This document shows, in pieces, positions 1-6,211 of a stretch of DNA of 6,478 bases (position 1 is the stretch's first letter; every line of letters starts with the position of its first letter). Position numbers and translations under genes: made by a program. The notes beneath the pieces were generated by a model. That model searched no databases, was not told where the DNA came from, and worked only from the letters and a program-made list of their open reading frames with translations. This DNA is from Betaproteobacteria bacterium (GTDB lineage: Bacteria; Pseudomonadota; Gammaproteobacteria; Burkholderiales; Rhodocyclaceae), in NCBI GenBank assembly GCA_028065725.1, contig JAPTVL010000461.1:1-6478 (forward strand), read 5' to 3'.

Positions 1-1093
1 CGCGCCGGATCGCCTCCTGGTAAGCCTGAAGCAGACGCCCGCACTGCGCCGTGCTCATCGCGCCGTTGTAGAACTCGAAGTGCAGATAGCCGACTCCATT
101 CTTCTCCTCGTAGCGGATGTCGCGCCAAGTGGTTCCCTCAGTACCCGAACCCCCCTCTCCCCCAGCCCCTCTCCCGCCTGCGGGCGAGGGGAGTAATGCT
201 GCACTATAAGGCTCCCTCTCCTGCTTGCGGGAGAGGGCTGGGGAGAGGGAAACCTCGGCTACGCCGACCAGTTGCTTCCCCAACACCAGCGCCGCCGGCA
301 GCTTGAAGGCCGGCTCGCGGTCCTGTTTCTTTTTCAGGTGGCCGATCCACACCGCGCCGTCCACTGTGGCGCGGCAGATCATGCCGTTGTTGTGGGCGAT
401 GATCTCCCCCGGCGCGCCGCGCAACCCGGTTTCGGGATGCGCGTCGTACAGGTAGCAAGCCATCCCCAGCACTTCGTCGAGCACACCGGGAAAGCCGTCG
501 GCAGATCTGATTTTGCGCAACACCGTCGCGGTATCGTCATTGCGCCAGTCGATGGCGCGGTCTTCCTGGCGCATTGCGGGCCGCCATTGCCCGCGCATGT
601 CGGGCTGCGCTGAATCGAGCAGCTCGGGCCTGACGCCGCCCGCCTCAAACTTTTCCACCGCCTCCAGCACCGCCACCGCCGCCGCCTCCGTCACCTCGTT
701 GCGGTACAGGCTGCCCTTGCTCGCCGCGCGCATCGGAAAATTCGCGCTTGCCCAGATGTCGCCGGCATCCATCTCGGCGGCGGCCTGCAGCACCGTCACG
801 CCCCATTCCTGCTCACCGTTCAGGATCGCCCAATCCAGCGCCGACGGCCCGCGGTCGCCCCGGATGCCGGGGTGGACGATCAGGCAGACCTGCTTGCGCC
901 AGATTTCCTCGGGAATGGCGCGCTTGAGAAAAGGCGCGATAATCAGGTCGGGGCGGTACATCGCCACCGCCTCCAGCGTCACGGCGTCGCTGATGTCGAA
1001 CTCGACCGACACCTCGTGGCCGCGCCCCGTCAGTTCGAGGTAGAGCCGCTGCGACAGGCTGTTGAAGGAGTGGGTCAGGAACAGGATGCGCAT
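1..1093 (-). CDS. hypX: HypX/HoxX, N-terminal part (formyltransferase-like domain, linker, start of the enoyl-CoA hydratase-like domain); cut by the window edge
   Basis: The frame is open from an ATG at 1093 to the left edge (364 codons, no stop), so the 3' part lies outside. The start gives MRILFLTHSFNSLSQRLY, the usual HypX beginning; no strong Shine-Dalgarno is visible. Residues 1 to about 270 resemble formyl-tetrahydrofolate transferases/hydrolases, with HPGIRGDRGPSALDW at 74-88 and MDAGDI at 108-113. H74 and D109 align with the catalytic His and Asp of methionyl-tRNA formyltransferase-type enzymes. From about residue 320, WRDIRYEEKNGVGYLHFEFY begins the crotonase-like half. Known for the family: HypX makes the active-site CO ligand of [NiFe]-hydrogenases from N10-formyl-THF, probably via formyl-CoA, under aerobic conditions. 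Oddity: about 35 residues (282-316) between the two domains are encoded by a palindromic repeat read in frame. The gene lies last among those visible, after hypE, separated by a 156-nt gap filled mainly by another repeat. Confidence 0.93.
   Translation of the reverse strand, partial: MRILFLTHSFNSLSQRLYLELTGRGHEVSVEFDISDAVTLEAVAMYRPDLIIAPFLKRAIPEEIWRKQVCLIVHPGIRGDRGPSALDWAILNGEQEWGVTVLQAAAEMDAGDIWASANFPMRAASKGSLYRNEVTEAAAVAVLEAVEKFEAGGVRPELLDSAQPDMRGQWRPAMRQEDRAIDWRNDDTATVLRKIRSADGFPGVLDEVLGMACYLYDAHPETGLRGAPGEIIAHNNGMICRATVDGAVWIGHLKKKQDREPAFKLPAALVLGKQLVGVAEVSLSPALSRKQEREPYSAALLPSPAGGRGAGGEGGSGTEGTTWRDIRYEEKNGVGYLHFEFYNGAMSTAQCGRLLQAYQEAIRR
153..249. repeat. Palindromic repeat (CCCTCTCCC type) inserted in frame within hypX
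   Basis: The outer arms are 153-177 (begins CCCTCTCCCCCAGCCCCTCT) and 227-249 (begins GCGGGAGAGGGCTGGGGAGA). They are reverse complements except for two single-C length differences. Between the arms lie further hairpin-prone pieces: CCCGC/GCGGG around 173-184, and CCCTCTC/GAGAGGG at 214-237. This layout resembles the dispersed C-rich palindromic repeats found between genes in many proteobacterial genomes (family assignment from memory). Here it lies inside hypX and is translated on the minus strand as residues about 282-316, a Ser/Pro/Gly/Ala/Arg-rich segment with no stop codon. The exact ends of the inserted DNA cannot be fixed without an empty site. Confidence 0.88.
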
Positions 1094-1132
1094 ATTTTCA
1101 AACTGAACAAAGCGAAATTAATAACAAACAAC

Positions 1133-1252
1133 TTCACCGCAGAGGCGCGGAGGCGCGGAGGCGCAGAAAAAAGCAATTCCAAGAAAGTGCGGAAGAAGGG
1201 CTTTCTTTGCGGAACCTCTGCGTCTCAGCGCCTCTGCGGTGAAAGATTTTCA
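1133..1252. repeat. Palindromic repeat (ACCGCAGAGGCGC type), copy A, between hypE and hypX
   Basis: A perfect 16-bp inverted repeat, TTCACCGCAGAGGCGC at 1133-1148 and its reverse complement at 1228-1243, encloses about 80 nt. The left side carries short tandem GGCGCGGA-like units (1144-1165). On the minus strand the element begins TGAAAATC (1252-1245) just outside the arm. The same eight bases stand at the same distance from the arm in copy B (2384-2391), so the repeated unit reaches at least to 1252. Those first three bases are the hypE stop codon. There is no T-tract placed to make this a typical intrinsic terminator. Together with about 40 plain bases before hypX it fills the 156-nt gap. 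Confidence 0.88.
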
Positions 1253-2299
1253 ACATATCCGCGGCAATTGCTCCCCGGTCAGCCAGTCCACGATGCGCCG
1301 CCCGCCGAAAGCGGTTTCCATCTGGACGAAATGATGGTCGTCTTCGGTCACCTCGCCGATCAGCGCCGCCTCGCGACCCAGCGGATGGGCGCGCATCGCT
1401 GCCAGCAAAGCCTTCGCATCCGCGCACGGGCAGATGGCGACGAGCTTGCCCTCGTTGGCGGAATACAGCGGATCGAGGCCGAGGAACTCGCACGCCGCGC
1501 GGACTTCGGCACGGATGGGCAGGCCGGTTTCGCGCAGCATCATGCCGACACCCGACTGGCGGGCGATTTCGTTCAGGGTGGTGGCCAGCCCGCCACGCGT
1601 CGGGTCGCGCAGCACGTGAATGTCCGCCACCGCGCCGACCATCTCCGCGACCAGGCCGTGCAGCGCGGCGGTGTCGGACTGGATGGCGGTGCCGAAGCTG
1701 AGGTTCTCGCGCAAGCTGAGAATCGCCACGCCGTGGTCGCCGATCGGGCCGTTGACGATGATCGCGTCGCCCGGCCGGGCGCGCTCGCCGGAGATATTCA
1801 CTCCCGCCTGCACCACGCCGATGCCGGTGGTGGTGATGAACACGCCGTCGCCCTTGCCGCGCTCGACCACCTTGGTGTCGCCGGTGACGATCGACACGCC
1901 GGCTTCCCTGGCGGCGCGCGCCATCGACTCGACGATGCGCGCCAGGTCGGCGAGCGGAAAGCCCTCTTCCAGGATGAAGCCCGCCGAGAGATAGAGCGGC
2001 ACTGCGCCGGCCATGGCGACATCGTTGAGGGTGCCGTGAACGGACAGGCAGCCGATGTCGCCGCCGGGAAAGAACAGCGGCGACACGACGTGCGAATCGG
2101 TCGCCATCACCATACGCCCGCCGGGTACATGAAAGCTCGCCTGGTCGTTCTGCTGGTTCAGGAATTCATTGTCGAAGGCGGCGAGGAACAGTTCCTCGAC
2201 CAATTGCGCCATCGCCCGCCCGCCGCTGCCGTGGGTCATGTCGACGCGGCCGTGTTTCAGGTCGAGGGGGCGGATATAACCGGTTCTGGCTTTAGTCAT
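1250..2299 (-). CDS. hypE: HypE, carbamoyl dehydratase of hydrogenase maturation
   Basis: 349 residues. HypE receives a carbamoyl group from HypF on its C-terminal Cys, dehydrates it with ATP to a thiocyanate, and passes cyanide to iron on HypC-HypD in the cytoplasm. The AIRS/PurM-like ATP-binding half shows THGSGGRAM (22-30), ATDSHVVSP (66-74), FFPGGDIG (76-83) and VHGTLNDVAMAG (87-98). The protein ends exactly in LPRIC, so the essential acceptor C349 is the last residue. The ATG at 2299 is chosen because GAGAG stands 5 nt upstream and the product starts where HypE proteins do. The frame is open further upstream to an ATG at 2428, but that would translate a palindromic repeat. The TGA stop coincides with the first bases of repeat copy A. 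The gene starts 79 nt after the hypD stop. Full length, with no visible defect. Confidence 0.97.
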   Translation of the reverse strand: MTKARTGYIRPLDLKHGRVDMTHGSGGRAMAQLVEELFLAAFDNEFLNQQNDQASFHVPGGRMVMATDSHVVSPLFFPGGDIGCLSVHGTLNDVAMAGAVPLYLSAGFILEEGFPLADLARIVESMARAAREAGVSIVTGDTKVVERGKGDGVFITTTGIGVVQAGVNISGERARPGDAIIVNGPIGDHGVAILSLRENLSFGTAIQSDTAALHGLVAEMVGAVADIHVLRDPTRGGLATTLNEIARQSGVGMMLRETGLPIRAEVRAACEFLGLDPLYSANEGKLVAICPCADAKALLAAMRAHPLGREAALIGEVTEDDHHFVQMETAFGGRRIVDWLTGEQLPRIC

Positions 2300-2304
2300 G
2301 GTTG

Positions 2305-2309
2305 CTCTC
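2305..2309 (-). promoter_or_regulatory. Ribosome binding site of hypE
   Basis: GAGAG on the minus strand, 5 nt before the ATG at 2299. It settles the hypE start against the longer frame that runs back through the repeat. It lies just downstream of repeat copy B and an A-rich stretch, outside the palindrome, so the hairpin need not hide it. Confidence 0.6.
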
Positions 2310-2318
2310 AATTTTTTT

Positions 2319-2391
2319 ACCGCAGAGGCGCAGAGGCGCGGAGAAAACCCGGATTGGGAATTCTCTGCGCCTCTGCGGTTAACGATTTTCA
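2319..2391. repeat. Palindromic repeat (ACCGCAGAGGCGC type), copy B, between hypD and hypE
   Basis: A perfect 17-bp inverted repeat, ACCGCAGAGGCGCAGAG at 2319-2335 and its reverse complement at 2363-2379, has a 27-nt loop. It is the same family as copy A (1133-1252). Both also share TGAAAATC outside the arm (here 2384-2391) with identical spacing, so the element extends into the last codons of hypD. The hypD TAA (2381-2379) lies at the outer edge of the arm. Following the minus-strand transcript, the hairpin is trailed by an A-run rather than a T-run, so it does not look like an intrinsic terminator. Confidence 0.9.
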
Positions 2392-3512
2392 GCTTCCTTG
2401 TATCGTCCGTAAGTGTAATAAGCCGCACAAGCCCCTTCGCTCGACACCATGCAGGAACCGATCGGATTGTCGGGCGTGCACACCGTGCCGAACAGTTTGC
2501 AGTCGAGCGGTTTCTTCACGCCGCGGATGATCGCGCCGCATTCGCAGGCCTTGTGGTCGGGCACTTGATGATAGGGCAGGTCGAAGCGCCGCTCGGCGTC
2601 GAAAGCGGCGTATTTCGCCTTGATCCTCAGGCCGCTGTAAGGCACCAGCCCGAGACCGCGCCATTCGAAGGAGCGGCGCAGCTCGAACACTTCCGCCACC
2701 ATGTCCTGCGCCTTGAGGTTGCCTTCCCGCGTCACGGCGCGGGAAAACTCGTTTTCCACCTCGGCGCGGCCCTCGTTCAACTGCCGCACCAGCATCAGGA
2801 TCGCCTGCATCACGTCGAGCGGCTCGAAGCCGGCGATCACCACCGGGCGCTGGTATTCGTAAGCGAAATATTCATAGGGCCGGCTGCCGATCACGGTGGA
2901 AACGTGCGCTGGGCCGATGAAGCCGTCGAGCGGTAGCAGCCCTAGCTTGCGCACCTCCGGCGATTCGAGGATGTTGGCGATGGCGGAGGGGGTCAGCACA
3001 TGGTTGGAAAATACCGAAAAGTTGGCAAGGCCCAGCTTTTCCGCCTGCAGAATCGCCACCGCCGTCGGCGGCGTGGTGGTCTCGAAGCCGATGGCGAAGA
3101 ACACCACTTGGCTTTCGGGGTTTTCCTGGGCGATCCGCAGCGCATCGGCGCTGGAATAGATCATGCGCACGTCAGCCCCGCCCGCCTTGGCCTTCAGCAG
3201 GCTGACCCGGTCCGAGCCGGGCACGCGCAGCATGTCGCCGTAGGAACACAGGATCACGCCGGGCGTGCGCGCCAGCCGAATGGCGCTGTCCACCCGCCCG
3301 ATCGGCAGCACGCACACCGGGCAACCGGGACCGTGGATCATGCGCACGTTGGCGGGCAGCAAATCTTGTATCCCGTAGCGGAAAATGGCATGGGTATGCC
3401 CGCCGCAGAATTCCATCAGGCTGTAGCTGCGTCCGGGAAGAACCTCGCGCCGCACGTCGGCGGCGAGTTTCCTGGCCAGCACACCGTCGCGGAATTCGTC
3501 GATGTATTTCAT
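2379..3512 (-). CDS. hypD: HypD, iron-sulfur scaffold for Fe(CN)2CO assembly
   Basis: 377 residues, full length. HypD works with HypC as the scaffold on which the Fe(CN)2CO group is built before transfer to the hydrogenase large subunit. Conserved motifs are clear: [14 protein letters not shown] (34-47, C36), [10 protein letters not shown] (61-70, C64 and C67), GFETTTPP and [18 protein letters not shown]. The Cys-rich C-terminal region CECGAIIRG...[10 protein letters not shown] contains C323, C325, C338, C345, C354 and C362; four of these are expected to bind the [4Fe-4S] cluster. The ATG at 3512 overlaps the hypC TGA by four bases (ATGA), implying translational coupling and matching the 1:1 HypC-HypD complex. 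The last residues (AENR) and the stop appear to be encoded by repeat copy B, beyond the conserved Cys region, so function should be unaffected. Confidence 0.98.
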   Translation of the reverse strand: MKYIDEFRDGVLARKLAADVRREVLPGRSYSLMEFCGGHTHAIFRYGIQDLLPANVRMIHGPGCPVCVLPIGRVDSAIRLARTPGVILCSYGDMLRVPGSDRVSLLKAKAGGADVRMIYSSADALRIAQENPESQVVFFAIGFETTTPPTAVAILQAEKLGLANFSVFSNHVLTPSAIANILESPEVRKLGLLPLDGFIGPAHVSTVIGSRPYEYFAYEYQRPVVIAGFEPLDVMQAILMLVRQLNEGRAEVENEFSRAVTREGNLKAQDMVAEVFELRRSFEWRGLGLVPYSGLRIKAKYAAFDAERRFDLPYHQVPDHKACECGAIIRGVKKPLDCKLFGTVCTPDNPIGSCMVSSEGACAAYYTYGRYKEAENR

Positions 3513-3733
3513 GTCAGGTTTTCACCCAACTCGGCAAACAGTTGCAAGGTCTTTTCCGCCTCTTCCGGGTCGAGCCGGTTGAGGGCATAGCCAACGTGGA
3601 CGATGACGTAATCGCCCGCCGCCACGCCATCCACCAGCGCCAGCGAGATTTCCTTGCGCACCCCGCCCAGTTCGACCACGGCACCGTCGTTATCGAGGAG
3701 TTCGGCCACGCGGGCCGGGATTGCCAGACACAT
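3509..3733 (-). CDS. hypC: HypC, small hydrogenase maturation chaperone
   Basis: 74 residues, the usual size of the HypC/HupF family. It begins MCLAIPARV, with the invariant Cys2 that, after removal of Met, binds the iron in the HypC-HypD complex and contacts the large-subunit precursor. The family's second signature, [12 protein letters not shown], lies at 40-51 with H46. The start is supported by GGAG 6 nt upstream. The stop overlaps the hypD start as ATGA, so the two are probably translated together. Upstream lies a 98-nt gap to hypF occupied mainly by a palindromic repeat. HybG-type paralogues look similar, but neighbouring hypD and hypF make HypC the natural name. Confidence 0.97.
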   Translation of the reverse strand: MCLAIPARVAELLDNDGAVVELGGVRKEISLALVDGVAAGDYVIVHVGYALNRLDPEEAEKTLQLFAELGENLT

Positions 3734-3739
3734 TTATTT

Positions 3740-3743
3740 CTCC
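3740..3743 (-). promoter_or_regulatory. Ribosome binding site of hypC
   Basis: GGAG on the minus strand, 6 nt before the hypC ATG at 3733. This is the clearest Shine-Dalgarno in the window. It lies 15 nt outside the palindromic repeat at 3759-3835, so hypC keeps its own initiation signal despite the repeat. Confidence 0.7.
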
Positions 3744-3758
3744 AAAAAACAATCCGAG

Positions 3759-3835
3759 GTAGGGTGGGCACGTTTTTGTGCCCACGCAGAAGCAATCTTC
3801 ACTGACCGCGTGGGCACAAAAACGGCCCACCCTAC
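3759..3835. repeat. Palindromic repeat (GTAGGGTGGGC type) between hypF and hypC
   Basis: The left arm is 3759-3787 (begins GTAGGGTGGGCACGTTTTTG). The right arm is 3808-3835, its reverse complement apart from one extra A in the left arm. The loop is 20 nt. Similar GTAGGGTGGGC...GTGCCCAC palindromes are scattered through many bacterial genomes (recognised from memory, not searched). The hypF stop codon TAG (3834-3832) lies inside the right arm, so the terminal codon of hypF is supplied by the repeat. It is unrelated in sequence to the other repeats of the window. Confidence 0.9.
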
Positions 3836-6207
3836 GCGAGAGCCTGCATCGCCACCCACGCCTGTCCCAAGCTCAGCCCGCCATCGTTGGGCGGTGCCTG
3901 GCGCGCCTGGTACACCTTCGCACCCAGCGCTTCAAGGCGGGCGGCGAGATCCACGCTGAGCAGCCGGTTGAGAAAACAACCGCCGCCGAATGCAACCTGG
4001 TTCAATCCGGTTTTTTCCAGCGCATCTTCCACCCAGGCCGCCAGCGCCTCGGCCAGGGTAGCATGGAACAGCGCCGCGCCCTGGCCGGCAGCGCGGATTT
4101 CGCTGAGCGCGGCGAGCAGCGGCAAAAGATTCAGGCTGCCGTCCGCCTCGATCCGGTACCCGTTCTCCAGCGCCGCGACCGGGCCGTGGCGCTCGGCCAG
4201 CCCTTCCAGCAGCATCGCCGCCTGGCCCTCGAAGGCCGCCACTTCGCGCTCCCCGAGCAGCCCGGCGGCGGCGTCGAACCAGCGGCCACAACTGGAGGTG
4301 GTTGGGCTGTTAAGATTCCTCTCCAGCATCTGCCGCACCGCTGCGGCAGAGGAATGCGCAAAACGCTGCTCGATTTCCTCGCCCCGGCCCAAGGCGTGCA
4401 GGGCGCTGGCCGCCATGCGCCAGGGCTCGCGCGCGGCGCGGTCGCCGCCGGGCAACGCCAGTTCGGTGAGGTGCCCGAGGCGCTCGAACGACGCCCCATC
4501 CACCCGCAGCAGTTCGCCGCCCCAGGCTTTTCCGTCACTGCCCAGCCCGACCCCGTCCAGCGCCAGCCCCAATACCGGATCTGCCAGCCCATGTTCCGCC
4601 ATCACCGCGGCGATATGGGCATGGTGGTGCTGCACGGCAAGCACCGGGATGCCGCGCTGCCGCGCGAAATAGGCGGCGAAATGGCTGCTGAAGAAATCCG
4701 GGTGGAGGTCGTGGACGACGACTTCCGGCTCGATTTCGAGCACGTTCATCAGGTGCTGCGCCGTTTCCTCCAGGCTGCGGCAGGTGGCCGCGTTATCCAG
4801 GTCGCCGATGTGCTGGGAAACGAAGGCCTCGTCGCCGCGGGTGAGGCAGACGGTGTTCTTGAACCAGCCGCCGCAGGCCAGCACCGGGCGCCCCGCTTTT
4901 GCCAGCTTGATGGCGCGCGGGGTGTAGCCGCGGGCGCGGCGGATGAAATAAAAGTCCTTAGTCCTGAGTGCTGAGTGCTGAGTATCGATGGTGCCACTCA
5001 GGACTTTTAACTCAGGACTCAGCACTGCTTTTCTAACTACGCTATCGTCGCAGCGCACCAGGATATCGCGGTCGTGCAGCAGGAATATGTCGGCAATCCC
5101 GGTCAGGCGGACAAGCGCCTCGTCATTGCCGGTCACCAGCGGTTCGCCGCCGGGGTTGGCCGAGGTGCATACCAGCGCCAGTTCCTGCGGCGTTGCTAGC
5201 CATGCCGTGCCGTCTGGCCGGCCGGCGGCCTCGTGAAACAGCAGGTAATGCAGCGGCGCATAGGGCAGCAGCACGCCCAGCTCGCCCATGCCGGGCGCCA
5301 CGCCGGGCAGGGCCGCATCGCATTCCACCCGCTTTTGCAGCAGGACGATGGGCCGCTCGCGGGCTTCCAGCAGCCGCCGCTCGGCAGCGCTGCACACCGC
5401 AAATTGAGCCACGGAGGCCACCCCCGCCAGCATCACCGCAAACGGCTTCTCCTCGCGCTGCTTGCACCGGCGCAGCCGAGCGACCGCCTCGGCATTGCGC
5501 GCATCGCACATCAGGTGGAAACCGCCCAGCCCCTTGATCGCCAGAATCTGCCCGGCGCGCAGGCGTTCCACCGTGACGGCGATAGGGTCATCTGCCGCCA
5601 CGGGCTGTCCGCCGGCATCGACCAGAGCCAGGCGCGGGCCGCATGTCGGGCAGGCATTGGGCTGGGCGTGAAAGCGGCGGTCGAGCGGGGTATCGTATTC
5701 GCGCCGGCAGGCCGGGCACAGGGCGAACTTCGCCATGCTGGTGTTGGGGCGGTCGTAGGGCAAGCGGCGAGTGATCGTATAGCGCGGTCCGCAGTGGGTG
5801 CAGTTGGTGAAGGGGTAGCGGTAGCGCCGGTTGGCCGGGTCGAAGATTTCGGCCAGGCAGTCCGGGCAAATGGCGGCATCGGGCGCGATGCCGGTATGCG
5901 CATGGCCGTCGCGGCTTTCCAGAATGGCGAAACCGTGGTGCGGCCGAACCGTGGCCGGCATCGTGCTCACTTCATCCACCCGCGCCAGATCGGGCGCCTC
6001 GCTCCTGAGTCCTCGCAGCAGCGCAGCAAGCTCCGCCTCCCCGCCTTGCACCTCGATTTCAACGCCGTCGGCGTCATTGCGCACCCAGCCGCTCAAACCC
6101 AGCTTGATGGCCAGACGATAGACGAAGGGGCGGAATCCCACCCCCTGGACCATGCCTCGTACCCGTATGCGGGCCGCAGCCCGGCCATCGGCAGGAGCAG
6201 CCCGCAT
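3832..6207 (-). CDS. hypF: HypF, carbamoyltransferase of hydrogenase maturation
   Basis: 791 residues. HypF makes carbamoyl-adenylate from carbamoyl phosphate and ATP and transfers the carbamoyl to the C-terminal Cys of HypE. The order of domains is complete. First comes an acylphosphatase domain (RVRGMVQGVGFRPFVYR at 15-31, with R26 and N44 in the catalytic positions). Two zinc fingers follow: C114-x2-C117-x18-C136-x2-C139 and C164-x2-C167-x18-C186-x2-C189. Next is a YrdC-like domain (KGLGGFHL at 225-232), then a Kae1-like domain with HHHAH (527-531) and FGGGCFLNRL near 744. The ATG at 6207 is chosen; a TTG at 6231 would overlap hypB by 20 bases and adds nothing family-like. It begins 4 nt after the hypB stop. 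Oddities: residues about 394-419, between DDSVVR and FIRRARGYTP, come from a palindromic repeat read in frame, and the TAG stop comes from another repeat. Confidence 0.97.
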   Translation of the reverse strand: MRAAPADGRAAARIRVRGMVQGVGFRPFVYRLAIKLGLSGWVRNDADGVEIEVQGGEAELAALLRGLRSEAPDLARVDEVSTMPATVRPHHGFAILESRDGHAHTGIAPDAAICPDCLAEIFDPANRRYRYPFTNCTHCGPRYTITRRLPYDRPNTSMAKFALCPACRREYDTPLDRRFHAQPNACPTCGPRLALVDAGGQPVAADDPIAVTVERLRAGQILAIKGLGGFHLMCDARNAEAVARLRRCKQREEKPFAVMLAGVASVAQFAVCSAAERRLLEARERPIVLLQKRVECDAALPGVAPGMGELGVLLPYAPLHYLLFHEAAGRPDGTAWLATPQELALVCTSANPGGEPLVTGNDEALVRLTGIADIFLLHDRDILVRCDDSVVRKAVLSPELKVLSGTIDTQHSALRTKDFYFIRRARGYTPRAIKLAKAGRPVLACGGWFKNTVCLTRGDEAFVSQHIGDLDNAATCRSLEETAQHLMNVLEIEPEVVVHDLHPDFFSSHFAAYFARQRGIPVLAVQHHHAHIAAVMAEHGLADPVLGLALDGVGLGSDGKAWGGELLRVDGASFERLGHLTELALPGGDRAAREPWRMAASALHALGRGEEIEQRFAHSSAAAVRQMLERNLNSPTTSSCGRWFDAAAGLLGEREVAAFEGQAAMLLEGLAERHGPVAALENGYRIEADGSLNLLPLLAALSEIRAAGQGAALFHATLAEALAAWVEDALEKTGLNQVAFGGGCFLNRLLSVDLAARLEALGAKVYQARQAPPNDGGLSLGQAWVAMQALA
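4953..5026. repeat. Palindromic repeat (CTCAGGACTCAGCAC type) inserted in frame within hypF
   Basis: Two 31-nt arms, 4953-4983 and 4996-5026, separated by 12 nt, are reverse complements at 24 of 31 positions. Both arms are built from short related words (GTCCTGAGT, GTGCTGAGT). The element lies inside hypF and is translated on the minus strand within residues about 394-419. It falls where HypF proteins normally have only a handful of residues between DDSVVR and the RRARGY motif (family comparison from memory). No stop codon is introduced. Its low-complexity composition, AT-richer than the surrounding GC-rich coding sequence, marks it as foreign to the gene. Confidence 0.8.
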
Positions 6208-6211
6208 GATT

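Noticed and set aside
1..640. hypX as a broken pseudogene because a repeat lies within it
   Set aside because: Codon-by-codon reading from the ATG at 1093 to the edge shows no stop and no frameshift, and family-like sequence resumes in the same frame after the repeat.
1144..1165. Short GGCGCGGA tandem units as a CRISPR array or functional minisatellite
   Set aside because: There are only a few 8-9 bp units with no spacers, all inside repeat copy A, best explained as internal duplication of the palindromic element.
1133..1252. Possible intrinsic terminators at the three junction hairpins
   Set aside because: None of the hairpins is followed on the minus strand by a T-tract (copy B is followed by an A-run), and transcription must continue for the downstream hyp genes.
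2300..2428. A 43-residue N-terminal extension of HypE starting at an ATG at 2428
   Set aside because: The extension would overlap hypD and translate repeat copy B. The ATG at 2299 has a Shine-Dalgarno sequence and gives the normal family start.
872..2530. A 552-codon open frame on the plus strand across hypX, the repeat and hypE
   Set aside because: It is antisense to two clear family genes, has no recognisable motifs, is rich in His/Arg/Gln/Ala as expected for the reverse strand of high-GC coding DNA, and runs through two palindromic repeats.
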